DNA of 38,025 bases, from NCBI RefSeq assembly GCF_001647025.1, contig NZ_LUKQ02000031.1, positions 1-38,025 on the forward strand, read 5' to 3'. Source of the stretch: Endozoicomonas atrinae. Lineage in GTDB: Bacteria; Pseudomonadota; Gammaproteobacteria; Pseudomonadales; Endozoicomonadaceae. Both the position numbers and the translations under genes were made by a program. The notes under the pieces were generated by a model. It worked only from the letters and a program-made list of their open reading frames with translations, searched no databases and was not told where the DNA came from. Below, one piece after another: positions 26,650 through 34,526 of this stretch (its first letter is position 1; each line of letters opens with the position of its first letter).

Positions 26650-27505
26650 GGACTGATTCCTCGGCTTGATGGGTCTCATCCGACAGCATGGCCAGTGTCT
26701 GTTTTGCGGCTTTTGCTATTTCAGGATTATTGTCATTTACCAGGTGATCTTGCAGTAGCCTGGTTCCTCGCCACTCATCCAGTTTATAAACGCTTTCCGC
26801 TGCTTCCCAGCGTACAAAATAGTCAAAGTCAGACCTGGACAGGCTATCCAGAGTATCTACATGGTGCTGTTCTCCCAGCTCCCCAAGAATTCGAACCGCC
26901 AGAAGGATTCGTGATCTTTGCAGGCTATTATCAGTCAGCGCCAGTGGATCAAGACTGACCTGGTCAAATACCCAGGTCACTGATGCCAGCGGACGGGAAT
27001 AAATAATCAGACAGGGTGCCTGTAATGTCGCTTCATCCAGAACGGCGATATCTTTATAAGCCTGAAAAATTGTTGGGGTATAGGGTTTTAGCTCCTGGAG
27101 AGGAAGCATTTTGAGTGGTGGCGGACGATTATAAACCGATGAGGGCCTGATGGAGGTCTCATAGCGGGGAACTGCGACCGTTTCAGGCAGCATATTGATG
27201 ACCATCATATCGAACTCACTGGCACACAGTGTGTTATCAGTGTTTTCACGTTGACCAATCACATTCAGTGTCAGGTTGAAGTCGCCTGTAGCAATCAGAT
27301 GAATCTGATCCGAGTAAGCCGGTTTTTTATCGTGCATTTTCTGCAGCAGAATTTCTTCTAGAATACTGTTAAATAGCTCACTCGCCTTCTGCTGGTTAAA
27401 ACCTTCAAATAGACGGCTGAAGTCAGAAAATCGTGGGTTTGAACTAGAGAGCAGTTGATTGGCTTGCTGGGTAAGGGTTGATAGTGTGAAGGGGGATTTG
27501 TTCAT
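26633..27505 (-). CDS. HEAT-repeat protein of the cupin/HEAT operon
   Basis: A 290-residue protein with a helical start, a middle region of strands (IHLIATGDFNLTLNVIG, APCLIIYSRPLASVTWVFDQ) and a HEAT-like C-terminus (RSRILLAVRILGELGEQH, FVRWEAAESVYKLDEWRG, NDNNPEIAKAAKQTLAML). It has the general size and order of its two cupin-type neighbours but lacks the H-x-H site, so it may be a non-catalytic relative or a partner subunit. The ATG at 27505 has GAGAGGGG six bases upstream. It overlaps the next gene by 17 bp, which suggests equal production in a complex. No named family was recognised. Confidence 0.5.
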   Translation of the reverse strand: MNKSPFTLSTLTQQANQLLSSSNPRFSDFSRLFEGFNQQKASELFNSILEEILLQKMHDKKPAYSDQIHLIATGDFNLTLNVIGQRENTDNTLCASEFDMMVINMLPETVAVPRYETSIRPSSVYNRPPPLKMLPLQELKPYTPTIFQAYKDIAVLDEATLQAPCLIIYSRPLASVTWVFDQVSLDPLALTDNSLQRSRILLAVRILGELGEQHHVDTLDSLSRSDFDYFVRWEAAESVYKLDEWRGTRLLQDHLVNDNNPEIAKAAKQTLAMLSDETHQAEESVHGLYN

Positions 27506-27640
27506 GCTTACCCCTCTCTGTACTTGGGATGCAGGTATCAAATAAACGACTGATTCCAGTGTAGAGTCATATTTATTAACCCAAAATACAGATTTCTCAT
27601 AACCGCTTGTCTCTAATGAAATTATTTTTCCGACATTGAT

Positions 27641-28501
27641 TTATCTGTCGTTTATTCTGCAGATCGAACGTACATAGTCGTGTTGATCCTGGCTGGCCTG
27701 ACGCAGGAAATAATGTTGATCAGAAGGGACGATCTCTATCAGACACTGAAAACACATTGCCCGTGTTCTTGGGCAGTGATGATTGAGCGCAATATCTTGT
27801 AATAGGGTAGTGGTGTCATCATTGTGCATAAACCGGGCAACAGCCATCAGGCTGTTTGTTGCTGGCAGAGTATCCAGGCGTGCGATCGGTTTGCTGCTTT
27901 CAGGGTCAATGGCACATTGAATACCGGCATCAGGATGAGTAGGAAAAACCAGATTGATTGAGATGGACAGTGACTCAGGTGGCAGCTGAACATGGAAGTC
28001 CTCGGTGTGGTGGTAAAACATCAACTTGCCTTCAGGCAGGAGAGTATCTTCCTGAAATATCATCTCCATACTCTTGCCAATGATTCCATGCTGCTTTTCC
28101 GCTTTACAGGTATGAATAATGGTTCGATAACCCGGACCAAAATAGCCACAGGTCAGAAAGTCAAAGTGATGGTTATGGGTTACACCATAACCTTTGGCAA
28201 TGTCACCGCCCTCACTGTTATCGGTTAGCCAGACAGCAGCACGTACAGAGAAGGTCGGGCATTGATATAAGTAGAAACTGGGGGGCGTAAAGTCGGTTTT
28301 GACGTCGTACAGGGAAATGTCTTTCAGCTTGGTATTCAGAAAATCCAGCAGAAAATCTTTATTGTTTGCGAGACGTTGCAGCATGAATGCAGTGGATAGT
28401 ATCTGCTCTCTGTCATGAAGCTTATTCTGGTTGTGGCAAAAGGCGACATACTCAGCCAGATCTATAGCCTCGGTATCATTGCTCTCTACCGTGATGGTCA
28501 T
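27641..28501 (-). CDS. Putative cupin-type metalloprotein with HEAT-like tail (copy 1)
   Basis: A 286-residue paralogue of the protein at 25753-26649, colinear over at least 185 residues. Shared blocks are FxLY near residue 76, HNHHFDFLTCGYFGPGYRTI (H109, H111), FQEDTLLPEGKLMFYHH and DFHVQLPPESLSISINL (H170). The likely role is a cupin-fold metalloenzyme; substrate and metal are unknown. The C-terminus has helices (PRTRAMCFQCLIEIVPSDQHYF) like the HEAT tail of the other copy. The ATG lies 3 bp after the stop of the MFS gene, so the two are translated from one message. A 135-bp gap separates it from the next gene of the operon. Confidence 0.55.
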   Translation of the reverse strand: MTITVESNDTEAIDLAEYVAFCHNQNKLHDREQILSTAFMLQRLANNKDFLLDFLNTKLKDISLYDVKTDFTPPSFYLYQCPTFSVRAAVWLTDNSEGGDIAKGYGVTHNHHFDFLTCGYFGPGYRTIIHTCKAEKQHGIIGKSMEMIFQEDTLLPEGKLMFYHHTEDFHVQLPPESLSISINLVFPTHPDAGIQCAIDPESSKPIARLDTLPATNSLMAVARFMHNDDTTTLLQDIALNHHCPRTRAMCFQCLIEIVPSDQHYFLRQASQDQHDYVRSICRINDR

Positions 28502-28504
28502 AAT

Positions 28505-29704
28505 TCAGGAGCCTGATTTGATTCTCTGATAGAGAAGATAGGTCAGGATAAGGATGAGCATGGAAACCATCGATAACACCCTGGGAGTGCCATCATGCAG
28601 TGCAATCAACGCAATATTAAGCATACTGGCGGTGCCTGAGAATACGATAAAGAGCAGGGCAGATGCCTGCATACTGCAACTCTCATGGTTTTTAAGCACA
28701 CCGGTTAACGCATTGGTAACGACCAGACCGGAAAGGGCAAAAAAAGCAACAACCAAAATCAGGCTGGGAATCAGCGATGCACCATAAAACCAGTCAAGCA
28801 GCAGCATGCAAAGTGCGAGTATCATCAACATTGGAAGGGACAGGTCTATCAGCTTGCTATAGAGAACGTGCTTTAGCAGCAGACCATTGATCAAAGTTAT
28901 GGCCGTTCGGCTTACATACAATGCACTGATCAGGTAGCTATAGGAGATTTCTGTGAGCTGGTAATAATCCAGAAACAGAAAGGCTGAATTATTGATGTAG
29001 ATCTGGCCGACAACGGCAATACCCGTATGGCAAACCAGAAAGGCCTGAGTCTCTTTGTCCTGCACCATTATCTTCCAGTGATACAGGCCCTTTTTTAATG
29101 GTTCAATAGTCAGCCTGTTTGCTGGTGGTGTTGCTTTCCCAATACTTCTTCGGCAGATAAGGAAAGTGATCATGCTGTAAGCCAGCATAAAGGCAAAGAC
29201 TGAATTCCAGCTCCAGCGCTGGCTTGCCAGCGTGCTGAGCTCAGGACCAACAATGGGAATCACAAAACCAATGGCGGTAACGTAGGAAAGAATCCTGGCG
29301 ACTGAATTTGTGTCGTAACATTCATTAATCAGCGCGGGGATCACCGTCATCAGTATTGCTGCAGAAAATGCCTGTAATACTCGGCCTGTACAGAATAACC
29401 AGAGGCTTGGCCAGCCAATGCACAATACTGTTCCGATAATAAATACCATCAGAGCCCAGTAGAGCGCCTGTAACCGATAGCCAGTATCCGACAGCATGGC
29501 CGTTATGGGCATGGCTATTACCTGAGAGATGATAAAGAGCGGCAGGGTCAGCTGAAATATCTCGGTGTCATAGCCAAACTGGCTGGCGATGTGAGGAAGA
29601 ATAGGGATATATAGCGTAATGGGAAGCATCGGGATAATCGCGATGGCTCCCATCAGTAAAATGGTATTTGTCTGGGAGAGTATGGAAAGCGGTGAGTTAT
29701 TCAC
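28505..29704 (-). CDS. MFS efflux transporter, Bcr/CflA-like
   Basis: A 399-residue transporter with about 12 membrane segments. It resembles the DHA1 (Bcr/CflA) drug:proton antiporters. Supporting features are the PITLYIPILPHIASQFG start of helix 1, a degenerate motif A (LSDTGYRL in the cytoplasmic loop after helix 2), GRVLQAFSAA in helix 4 and GFVIPIVGP, matching antiporter motif C, in helix 5. The start is GTG at 29704 without a clear ribosome site; an ATG at 29653 is the alternative. It is the first gene of the cupin/HEAT operon and is the natural candidate to export its product. Confidence 0.8.
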   Translation of the reverse strand: MNNSPLSILSQTNTILLMGAIAIIPMLPITLYIPILPHIASQFGYDTEIFQLTLPLFIISQVIAMPITAMLSDTGYRLQALYWALMVFIIGTVLCIGWPSLWLFCTGRVLQAFSAAILMTVIPALINECYDTNSVARILSYVTAIGFVIPIVGPELSTLASQRWSWNSVFAFMLAYSMITFLICRRSIGKATPPANRLTIEPLKKGLYHWKIMVQDKETQAFLVCHTGIAVVGQIYINNSAFLFLDYYQLTEISYSYLISALYVSRTAITLINGLLLKHVLYSKLIDLSLPMLMILALCMLLLDWFYGASLIPSLILVVAFFALSGLVVTNALTGVLKNHESCSMQASALLFIVFSGTASMLNIALIALHDGTPRVLSMVSMLILILTYLLYQRIKSGS

Positions 29705-29820
29705 TGTGAGACCGTTACTGGATTGCCATCTCAGTCTAGCTGCAATCTCAAACTGGGCTTTCGGTGAAGGGGGAAGAATAAGGTTTGCTGGAGATAGTTT
29801 ATCTCCAGCAATATCGCCTA

Positions 29821-30507
29821 TTAAGGCTGCTTGAGCGCTTTAATAAACTGTCGTGACTGGTCAATGGAAACCTGCATATCACTGATCAGGCGATCAATGT
29901 CGGCCTTGATGGTATTGAACTCACCTTTCAGTGCGCTGATGGCCCGGGCATTCAGGTTATGCTTCAGATAAAGCACCTGGTCCTGAAAGGCATCCAGCAC
30001 TGGCTGCATCCGTTGTTCAGACTTTTCCAGACTAACCATCATTCGCTGATACTGACGTCGAGTGTCTTTCAGCTTCTGAGCACTGGCTCTACGCAGGCTG
30101 TCACTCTTATATAGGCTGAGCTCTTCTTCCCACTCGTCAAACAGCGCATCAGAAACACTCTGGACGCTGGCAATACGGTCTCTTACTTTTTCTGCAGCGG
30201 CCAGGCTGTCTTCGTATTCAGCATTCAGATCGTTGTAGGCTACTTCGAGGTCGCCACCATCAAAGTTGATGACACTCTGGAACTGCTCCAGTGCGCTTTG
30301 GAACTGCTCCTGTGCTTGCTCCTGTGCACTCTGGGTATCTTCAATGCGATCTACCATTATATCGCGTTTATGAATGCCTACTTTTTCCATGGCGCTGTAA
30401 TAAGTGCTCTGGCAGCCAGCCACCATAAACGAAATAACCAATGCTCCGGTAATCTTCAGACTGCGGGACAGAAAGGCATGGTCAGACAGCGAAGTTTGTA
30501 TGTTCAT
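29821..30507 (-). CDS. DUF2959 lipoprotein
   Basis: A lipoprotein of about 228 residues with a signal ending in MVAGC. The mature protein is almost entirely helical and probably coiled coil (EQAQEQFQSALEQFQSVINF, LAAAEKVRDRIASVQSVSDA). It belongs to the DUF2959 family, which has no known function; an envelope location is expected. The ATG at 30507 follows the yqaE-like stop by 2 bp. A TTG two codons earlier overlaps that stop and is an alternative start. The two genes form an operon. Confidence 0.82.
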   Translation of the reverse strand: MNIQTSLSDHAFLSRSLKITGALVISFMVAGCQSTYYSAMEKVGIHKRDIMVDRIEDTQSAQEQAQEQFQSALEQFQSVINFDGGDLEVAYNDLNAEYEDSLAAAEKVRDRIASVQSVSDALFDEWEEELSLYKSDSLRRASAQKLKDTRRQYQRMMVSLEKSEQRMQPVLDAFQDQVLYLKHNLNARAISALKGEFNTIKADIDRLISDMQVSIDQSRQFIKALKQP

Positions 30508-30509
30508 AC

Positions 30510-30707
30510 TCAATCTTTTTTCTCAATAGCGTCGATCAGCTCTTTGTTACGCTTGTCGGCCAGATGATTATTAACAACAAAAAGTGCATGAATAACACCG
30601 GGAATCCAGCCCAGAATGGTCAGAATGATATTCAGAATCACCTGAAATGGTTTACCGCAGAGTAGCACGGCTAATGGCGGCAAAATAATTGCCAGAAAGT
30701 AACGCAT
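30510..30707 (-). CDS. yqaE: YqaE/Pmp3-family small membrane protein
   Basis: A 65-residue protein with two membrane helices, matching the YqaE/Pmp3 (UPF0057) family: LAIILPPLAVLL, then ILNIILTILGWIPGVIHALFVV. Members are linked to membrane potential and salt or stress tolerance. It is followed at once by the DUF2959 lipoprotein gene and is transcribed away from the racemase gene. Confidence 0.88.
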   Translation of the reverse strand: MRYFLAIILPPLAVLLCGKPFQVILNIILTILGWIPGVIHALFVVNNHLADKRNKELIDAIEKKD

Positions 30708-30960
30708 GGTGGCTGACCTTTTCTATGGAAATACCAGTTTCTCGTACTTGGAAGTGCTCAGAGTAATGAGTATTTCAGGTTCTTGGTAATGGAAATTAAT
30801 CGTTAACGGTTTTTGTACCACAAACCTCTGAGGATAGCGAAAGTAGTGTAGCCAACAGGACCTATGCCATTTCGGCATAATTTGACCGTTTTAGGCATTT
30901 CACAACTACCTGCCCTATGGAAAACACTGTGCTTAGAGACCAATTCTGGTGTGGAGCAGA

Positions 30961-31689
30961 ATGATGTTGGGGATTCTTGGGGGAATGGGACCACTGGCTA
31001 CAGTGGATTTTATGCAGAAGGTGATCGCCCTGAGTCAGGCAGCGACTGATCAGGATCATATCCCGATGCTGGTACACAATGTGCCGCAGATACCGGATCG
31101 CAGTGCCTGTATCCTTCAGGGAGGAGAAGACCCGTTTCCAGCTCTGCTGCAAGGTCTTAAGAGGCTGGAAAAGGCAGGAGCACAATGCGTGGTTATTCCC
31201 TGCAACACCGCCCATTACTGGTTTGATGCTCTGAAAGAACATGCCTCAGTTCAGATGATCAGCATTGTGGATGTTGTCTGCAACGAGCTGGCTCGACGAG
31301 GCATTCTGAATGCGGGACTGATGGCAACCAACGCAACCGTTGCTGCTGAAATTTATAAGAAACGCATTCACACAATGGGTGGTCAGTGTCTGGTGCCTGA
31401 TGACCTTGCCCAGCAGCAGGTTATGACCGCTATCTATGACATCAAGGCGGGTCGTCTTGAGCAGGGTGCCCAGGGCATGGAAATGGTCTTTGATGCATTG
31501 ATAAATGAAGGCGCCGAAGCCGTTATTCTCGGTTGTACTGAAATTCCGATCGGCCTTGCCAGTATTGCCAGACAGAAACCTGAACTGTGTGTTGATGCTA
31601 CTGAGCTGTTAGCCAGAGCCTGTGTCGACTGGTATTACACTGGCCACGACAATCACTACCAGGGCGACGTTCACCAGCAGGCCGCATGA
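30961..31689 (+). CDS. Aspartate/glutamate racemase family protein
   Basis: A 242-residue protein with the two catalytic cysteines of PLP-independent Asp/Glu racemases: VVIPCNTAHYWFD (C81) and VILGCTEIP (C192). The glycine-rich start LGILGGMGPLAT is also conserved. It would interconvert L- and D-aspartate or glutamate. A GGAG lies four bases before the ATG at 30961 and seven before a second ATG at 30964. The downstream iadA gene also deals with aspartate-derived compounds, which favours aspartate as substrate. Confidence 0.88.
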   Translation: MMLGILGGMGPLATVDFMQKVIALSQAATDQDHIPMLVHNVPQIPDRSACILQGGEDPFPALLQGLKRLEKAGAQCVVIPCNTAHYWFDALKEHASVQMISIVDVVCNELARRGILNAGLMATNATVAAEIYKKRIHTMGGQCLVPDDLAQQQVMTAIYDIKAGRLEQGAQGMEMVFDALINEGAEAVILGCTEIPIGLASIARQKPELCVDATELLARACVDWYYTGHDNHYQGDVHQQAA

Positions 31690-31759
31690 TATATGGACAA
31701 TAGCACCTACTTTGGAAGCTGCCTAAACTGATTCAGGTTGTTCTAAAGGAGGTTGCTCC

Positions 31760-32020
31760 ATGTCTGAAATAAAAGATGCTCTGAGCCATAGCCTTTCTCA
31801 TGAGTTTCCAGAGCATCATGATCAAATTAACCGATTAAAACAAACAGATAGCGTCTTTGCTGAAAAGGCAAATGAATATCACAAGCTGGATCATCAGGTG
31901 CGTGGACTAGAAGACAGTGATTTACCCGTAACCGATGACGTTTATAACGATTTGAAACAGCATCGTGCAAAGTTAAAAGATGACCTTTATCAGATGCTGA
32001 CCGCAAATCAACCACCTTAA
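31760..32020 (+). CDS. YdcH-family (DUF465) small protein
   Basis: An 86-residue helical protein of the YdcH/DUF465 family: HSLSHEFPEHHDQINRLKQT, then FAEKANEYHKLDHQVRGLED, then LKQHRAKLKDDLYQML. The family has no settled function. AAGGAGG lies before the ATG and a strong terminator follows, so it can be expressed on its own between the racemase and iadA. Confidence 0.88.
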   Translation: MSEIKDALSHSLSHEFPEHHDQINRLKQTDSVFAEKANEYHKLDHQVRGLEDSDLPVTDDVYNDLKQHRAKLKDDLYQMLTANQPP

Positions 32021-32045
32021 ATATGAGCTGAAAAAAGAGGCTGAT

Positions 32046-32078
32046 AAAGAAAGCACCTTTTCAGGTGCTTTCTTTTTC
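32046..32078 (+). terminator. Intrinsic terminator after the YdcH-family gene
   Basis: A 12-bp stem (AAAGAAAGCACC, six-base loop, GGTGCTTTCTTT) followed by further T residues. It separates the YdcH-family gene from iadA, whose start lies only 13 bases beyond. Confidence 0.92.
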
Positions 32079-32090
32079 TCTGGGGGAAAA

Positions 32091-33245
32091 ATGTTTCTGC
32101 TGTTGAAGAATGCTGAGCTGTATTCACCGGAGTATCTTGGGAAAAAAGATATACTGGTTTGTGGAACTAAAATCGTTGCCATTGAAGATAAAGTGGATCA
32201 GGTTCTGCCTGGTCACTGTCATGTGGTCGATATGCAGGGCGCGATTGTTGGTCCGGGACTCATTGATCAGCATGTGCATTTAATCGGTGGTGGCGGTGAA
32301 GGAGGGTATGCTACCCGTGTACCTCAGCTGATGCTTTCTGATCTGGTAAAAGCGGGCCTGTCCTCTGTTGTGGGCATTCTTGGAACGGATGGCATTACCC
32401 GTTCACCAAAGGATCTGTACGCAAAGGTGAAGGCACTGGAACTTGAAGGTGTGAATGCCTTCATGCATACGGGTTCTTATGAGGTGCCAACCCGAACCAT
32501 CACCGGTTCCATCCGTGACGACATGGTTTATGTGGATAAAGTCATGGGGGTTAAGGTTGCCCTGGCAGACCACCGTTGTTCATTCCCTTCCACGGAAGTT
32601 CTCGCTCAAATGGTATCTGACATCCGTATCGGGGGAATGGTGTCTGGTAAGAAAGGTGTTCTCCATATTCATATGGGCGAATTGCCAGATCCAATGGCTC
32701 AGATTAATCAGCTGATTACCATGGGGCTGCCGATTCAGCATTTTTCACCAACCCATATTAACCGTAACGAAAGTATTTTTGCCGAAGCTGTCGATCTGGC
32801 AAAACGGGGTGGGCATATCGACCTGACTTCTGGCGGTGCATGGCTCGACAATATTGCAGACAGCGTTCGTTATGCCTTATCTCAGGGCGTGCCAATCAGT
32901 CAGTTGACCATCAGTTCAGACGGCAATGGCAGTATGCCGAAGTTTAATGCGAAGGGTGAGATGGTTGGTGTTACAGCAGCCAATGTGGATTCCAACCTTA
33001 AGACAATACCGAGACTGTTGGATATCGATCTTGGTCTGAGCGATATCTTTTCCCTCCTTTCCACGAATGTGGCAGACTCAGTGGGTATTGCAAAAGGTCG
33101 AATAGCGGTAGGCTGTGATGCTGACTTTACCGCATTTTCTCACTCCGCCCTGAGCCAGCATGAGGTTGTCGTCAGTCATGTTATTTCCCGCGGGCAGTTA
33201 TTAATGTCAGAAGGTGAATTACTGGTGAAGGGCACATTCGAATAG
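32091..33245 (+). CDS. iadA: Isoaspartyl dipeptidase
   Basis: A 384-residue amidohydrolase that cleaves beta-aspartyl (isoaspartyl) dipeptides from damaged proteins. The metal-binding H-x-H is in GPGLIDQHVHLIGGGGEGG. Further conserved blocks are MHTGSYEVPTRTITGSIRDD, VALADHRCS, LHIHMGE, HINRN and the late metal aspartate in TISSDGNGSMP. GGGGG precedes the ATG. It lies next to a hypT-like regulator, as iadA and yjiE/hypT do in Escherichia coli. The racemase upstream could process aspartate released by it. Confidence 0.94.
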   Translation: MFLLLKNAELYSPEYLGKKDILVCGTKIVAIEDKVDQVLPGHCHVVDMQGAIVGPGLIDQHVHLIGGGGEGGYATRVPQLMLSDLVKAGLSSVVGILGTDGITRSPKDLYAKVKALELEGVNAFMHTGSYEVPTRTITGSIRDDMVYVDKVMGVKVALADHRCSFPSTEVLAQMVSDIRIGGMVSGKKGVLHIHMGELPDPMAQINQLITMGLPIQHFSPTHINRNESIFAEAVDLAKRGGHIDLTSGGAWLDNIADSVRYALSQGVPISQLTISSDGNGSMPKFNAKGEMVGVTAANVDSNLKTIPRLLDIDLGLSDIFSLLSTNVADSVGIAKGRIAVGCDADFTAFSHSALSQHEVVVSHVISRGQLLMSEGELLVKGTFE

Positions 33246-33257
33246 CTCTGAGTCTGG

Positions 33258-34181
33258 ATGAACCTGGAAACCAAATGGCTGGAAGATTTTCTGGCTTTAG
33301 CGGAGCTGCGCAACTTTTCCCGGGCTGCGCAGCTTCGGAATGTCACTCAACCGGCATTCAGTCGCCGTATACGCAGCCTTGAGCAATCGCTCGGTGTTGA
33401 GTTGATTGATCGAGCCACAACGCCCCTGGCGCTTACGCCGGAGGGGCGATTGTTTCATACGACTGCCAGAAACCTGCTTCGACAGATGGAAGATGGCCTG
33501 CACCAGCTGAAAGGACAGAATGGTGTAGGGCCACAGCCGTTGGACTTTGCTGCAGCCCACTCACTTTCCGTAACGCTGTTACCAGAGCTGATACAAACCA
33601 TGAGCAATGATGGCCATGTTCTGAGAAGTCGGGTCGAGAGTATTGATGTCGATCTGGCTGTTGAGGCCCTTCAGGAGGGGCGGTGTGATTTTCTCCTGGC
33701 TTTTGATATTGAAGCCCTGATGCAGCCTCCTTTCCTGTGCCTTTCCCTGGGTAACACCGAACTTCGACCGGTTTGTGCGCCAGATGCCGATGGTTTGCCT
33801 CTCTTCAAGCCTGACCAGACTGAGCCTGTCCCTATTCTGGGTTACAGCCCGGCAGCGTTTATGGGAAGGCAGGTGAATGGTTTGCTACGGGCTATTGATG
33901 ACCTTCCCCGGTTTCAGCCGGTTATGGAGTCTTCTCTGACGAACCTGTTGAAAGTCATGGCATTGAATGGCAGTGGCATTGCCTGGCTGCCGGGCTATGC
34001 CATTGTTGATGAGCTGGCCAGCGGGCAGCTGGTGGACTTCGTCGACCCGGAAAAGCATCAGGAATATTGGGGCTCTGTTGAGATCAAGCTCTACCGTAAC
34101 GATGTACGCCTGCATGCTGGTGCTGAGCGATTCTGGTCTTCACTTCGTAAACGATGTCAGCAGGGGTGGTCTTTGACTTAG
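33258..34181 (+). CDS. hypT: LysR-type regulator, HypT/YjiE-like
   Basis: A 307-residue LysR-type regulator. The helix-turn-helix region is LEDFLALAELRNFSRAAQLRNVTQPAFSRRIRSLEQ (about 8-43), followed by an effector domain with MALNGSGIAWLPGYAI. Sequence style and position beside iadA match E. coli HypT (YjiE), which is activated by methionine oxidation during hypochlorite stress. The methionine residues needed for that cannot be aligned by eye. The stop TAG uses the TA flank and the first G of the downstream inverted-repeat element, so the last residues may have been set by that insertion. Length is close to the 303 residues I recall for E. coli HypT. Confidence 0.82.
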   Translation: MNLETKWLEDFLALAELRNFSRAAQLRNVTQPAFSRRIRSLEQSLGVELIDRATTPLALTPEGRLFHTTARNLLRQMEDGLHQLKGQNGVGPQPLDFAAAHSLSVTLLPELIQTMSNDGHVLRSRVESIDVDLAVEALQEGRCDFLLAFDIEALMQPPFLCLSLGNTELRPVCAPDADGLPLFKPDQTEPVPILGYSPAAFMGRQVNGLLRAIDDLPRFQPVMESSLTNLLKVMALNGSGIAWLPGYAIVDELASGQLVDFVDPEKHQEYWGSVEIKLYRNDVRLHAGAERFWSSLRKRCQQGWSLT

Positions 34182-34442
34182 GGCCTGTTGACGTTTCGTT
34201 GCGAGCTCAGCGGATCAGGGCGCCCCTATGACGAGGCGTGGCATTGCAGTAAGGCTGGTTGCCTTTCAAAATGCCGCAACGAAGTCATAGGGGCGCCCTG
34301 ATCCACCCGAAGGGTGACCCAGAAAAGCGCCATCTGCTTTGTCAGACTTGCTTGATGTAGAATAACTACACGCTGCACAAGTCTTTCGCGCATATGACGC
34401 TTTTCTGGGTCACTGAGTACGCAACGAAACGTCAACAGGCCT
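34181..34442. mobile_element. MITE-like element of nested inverted repeats
   Basis: Perfect 22-bp terminal inverted repeats (34182-34203 and 34420-34441) enclose two large hairpins. Hairpin A has a perfect 21-bp stem (34212-34232 with 34284-34304) and further pairing inside. Hairpin B has a perfect 16-bp stem (34314-34329 with 34398-34413) containing AGACTTG/CAAGTCT and TGTAG/CTACA stems. The ends start GGCCTGTTGAC, which recalls IS5-family termini, and TA lies on both sides (34179-34180 and 34442-34443). No credible protein is encoded. A non-autonomous transposable element that could fold as a three-way junction in DNA or RNA fits best. Confidence 0.75.
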
Positions 34443-34526
34443 AATGTTTGATCTGACTGTATCCCTCAAAAAGGGTATTCGTGGTACAGTCTCACGCTGG
34501 TTCTGTAATGATGAGCAGATGTTTCA
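34443..34526. other. pssA upstream region
   Basis: About 84 bases between the inverted-repeat element and the pssA start. No clear Shine-Dalgarno sequence or promoter hexamers stand out. Because the element sits directly upstream, it may have separated pssA from its original promoter. Confidence 0.35.

Noticed and set aside
34226-34435. 69-codon frame inside the inverted-repeat element
   Set aside because: It runs through the hairpin stems and is better explained by the palindromic DNA.
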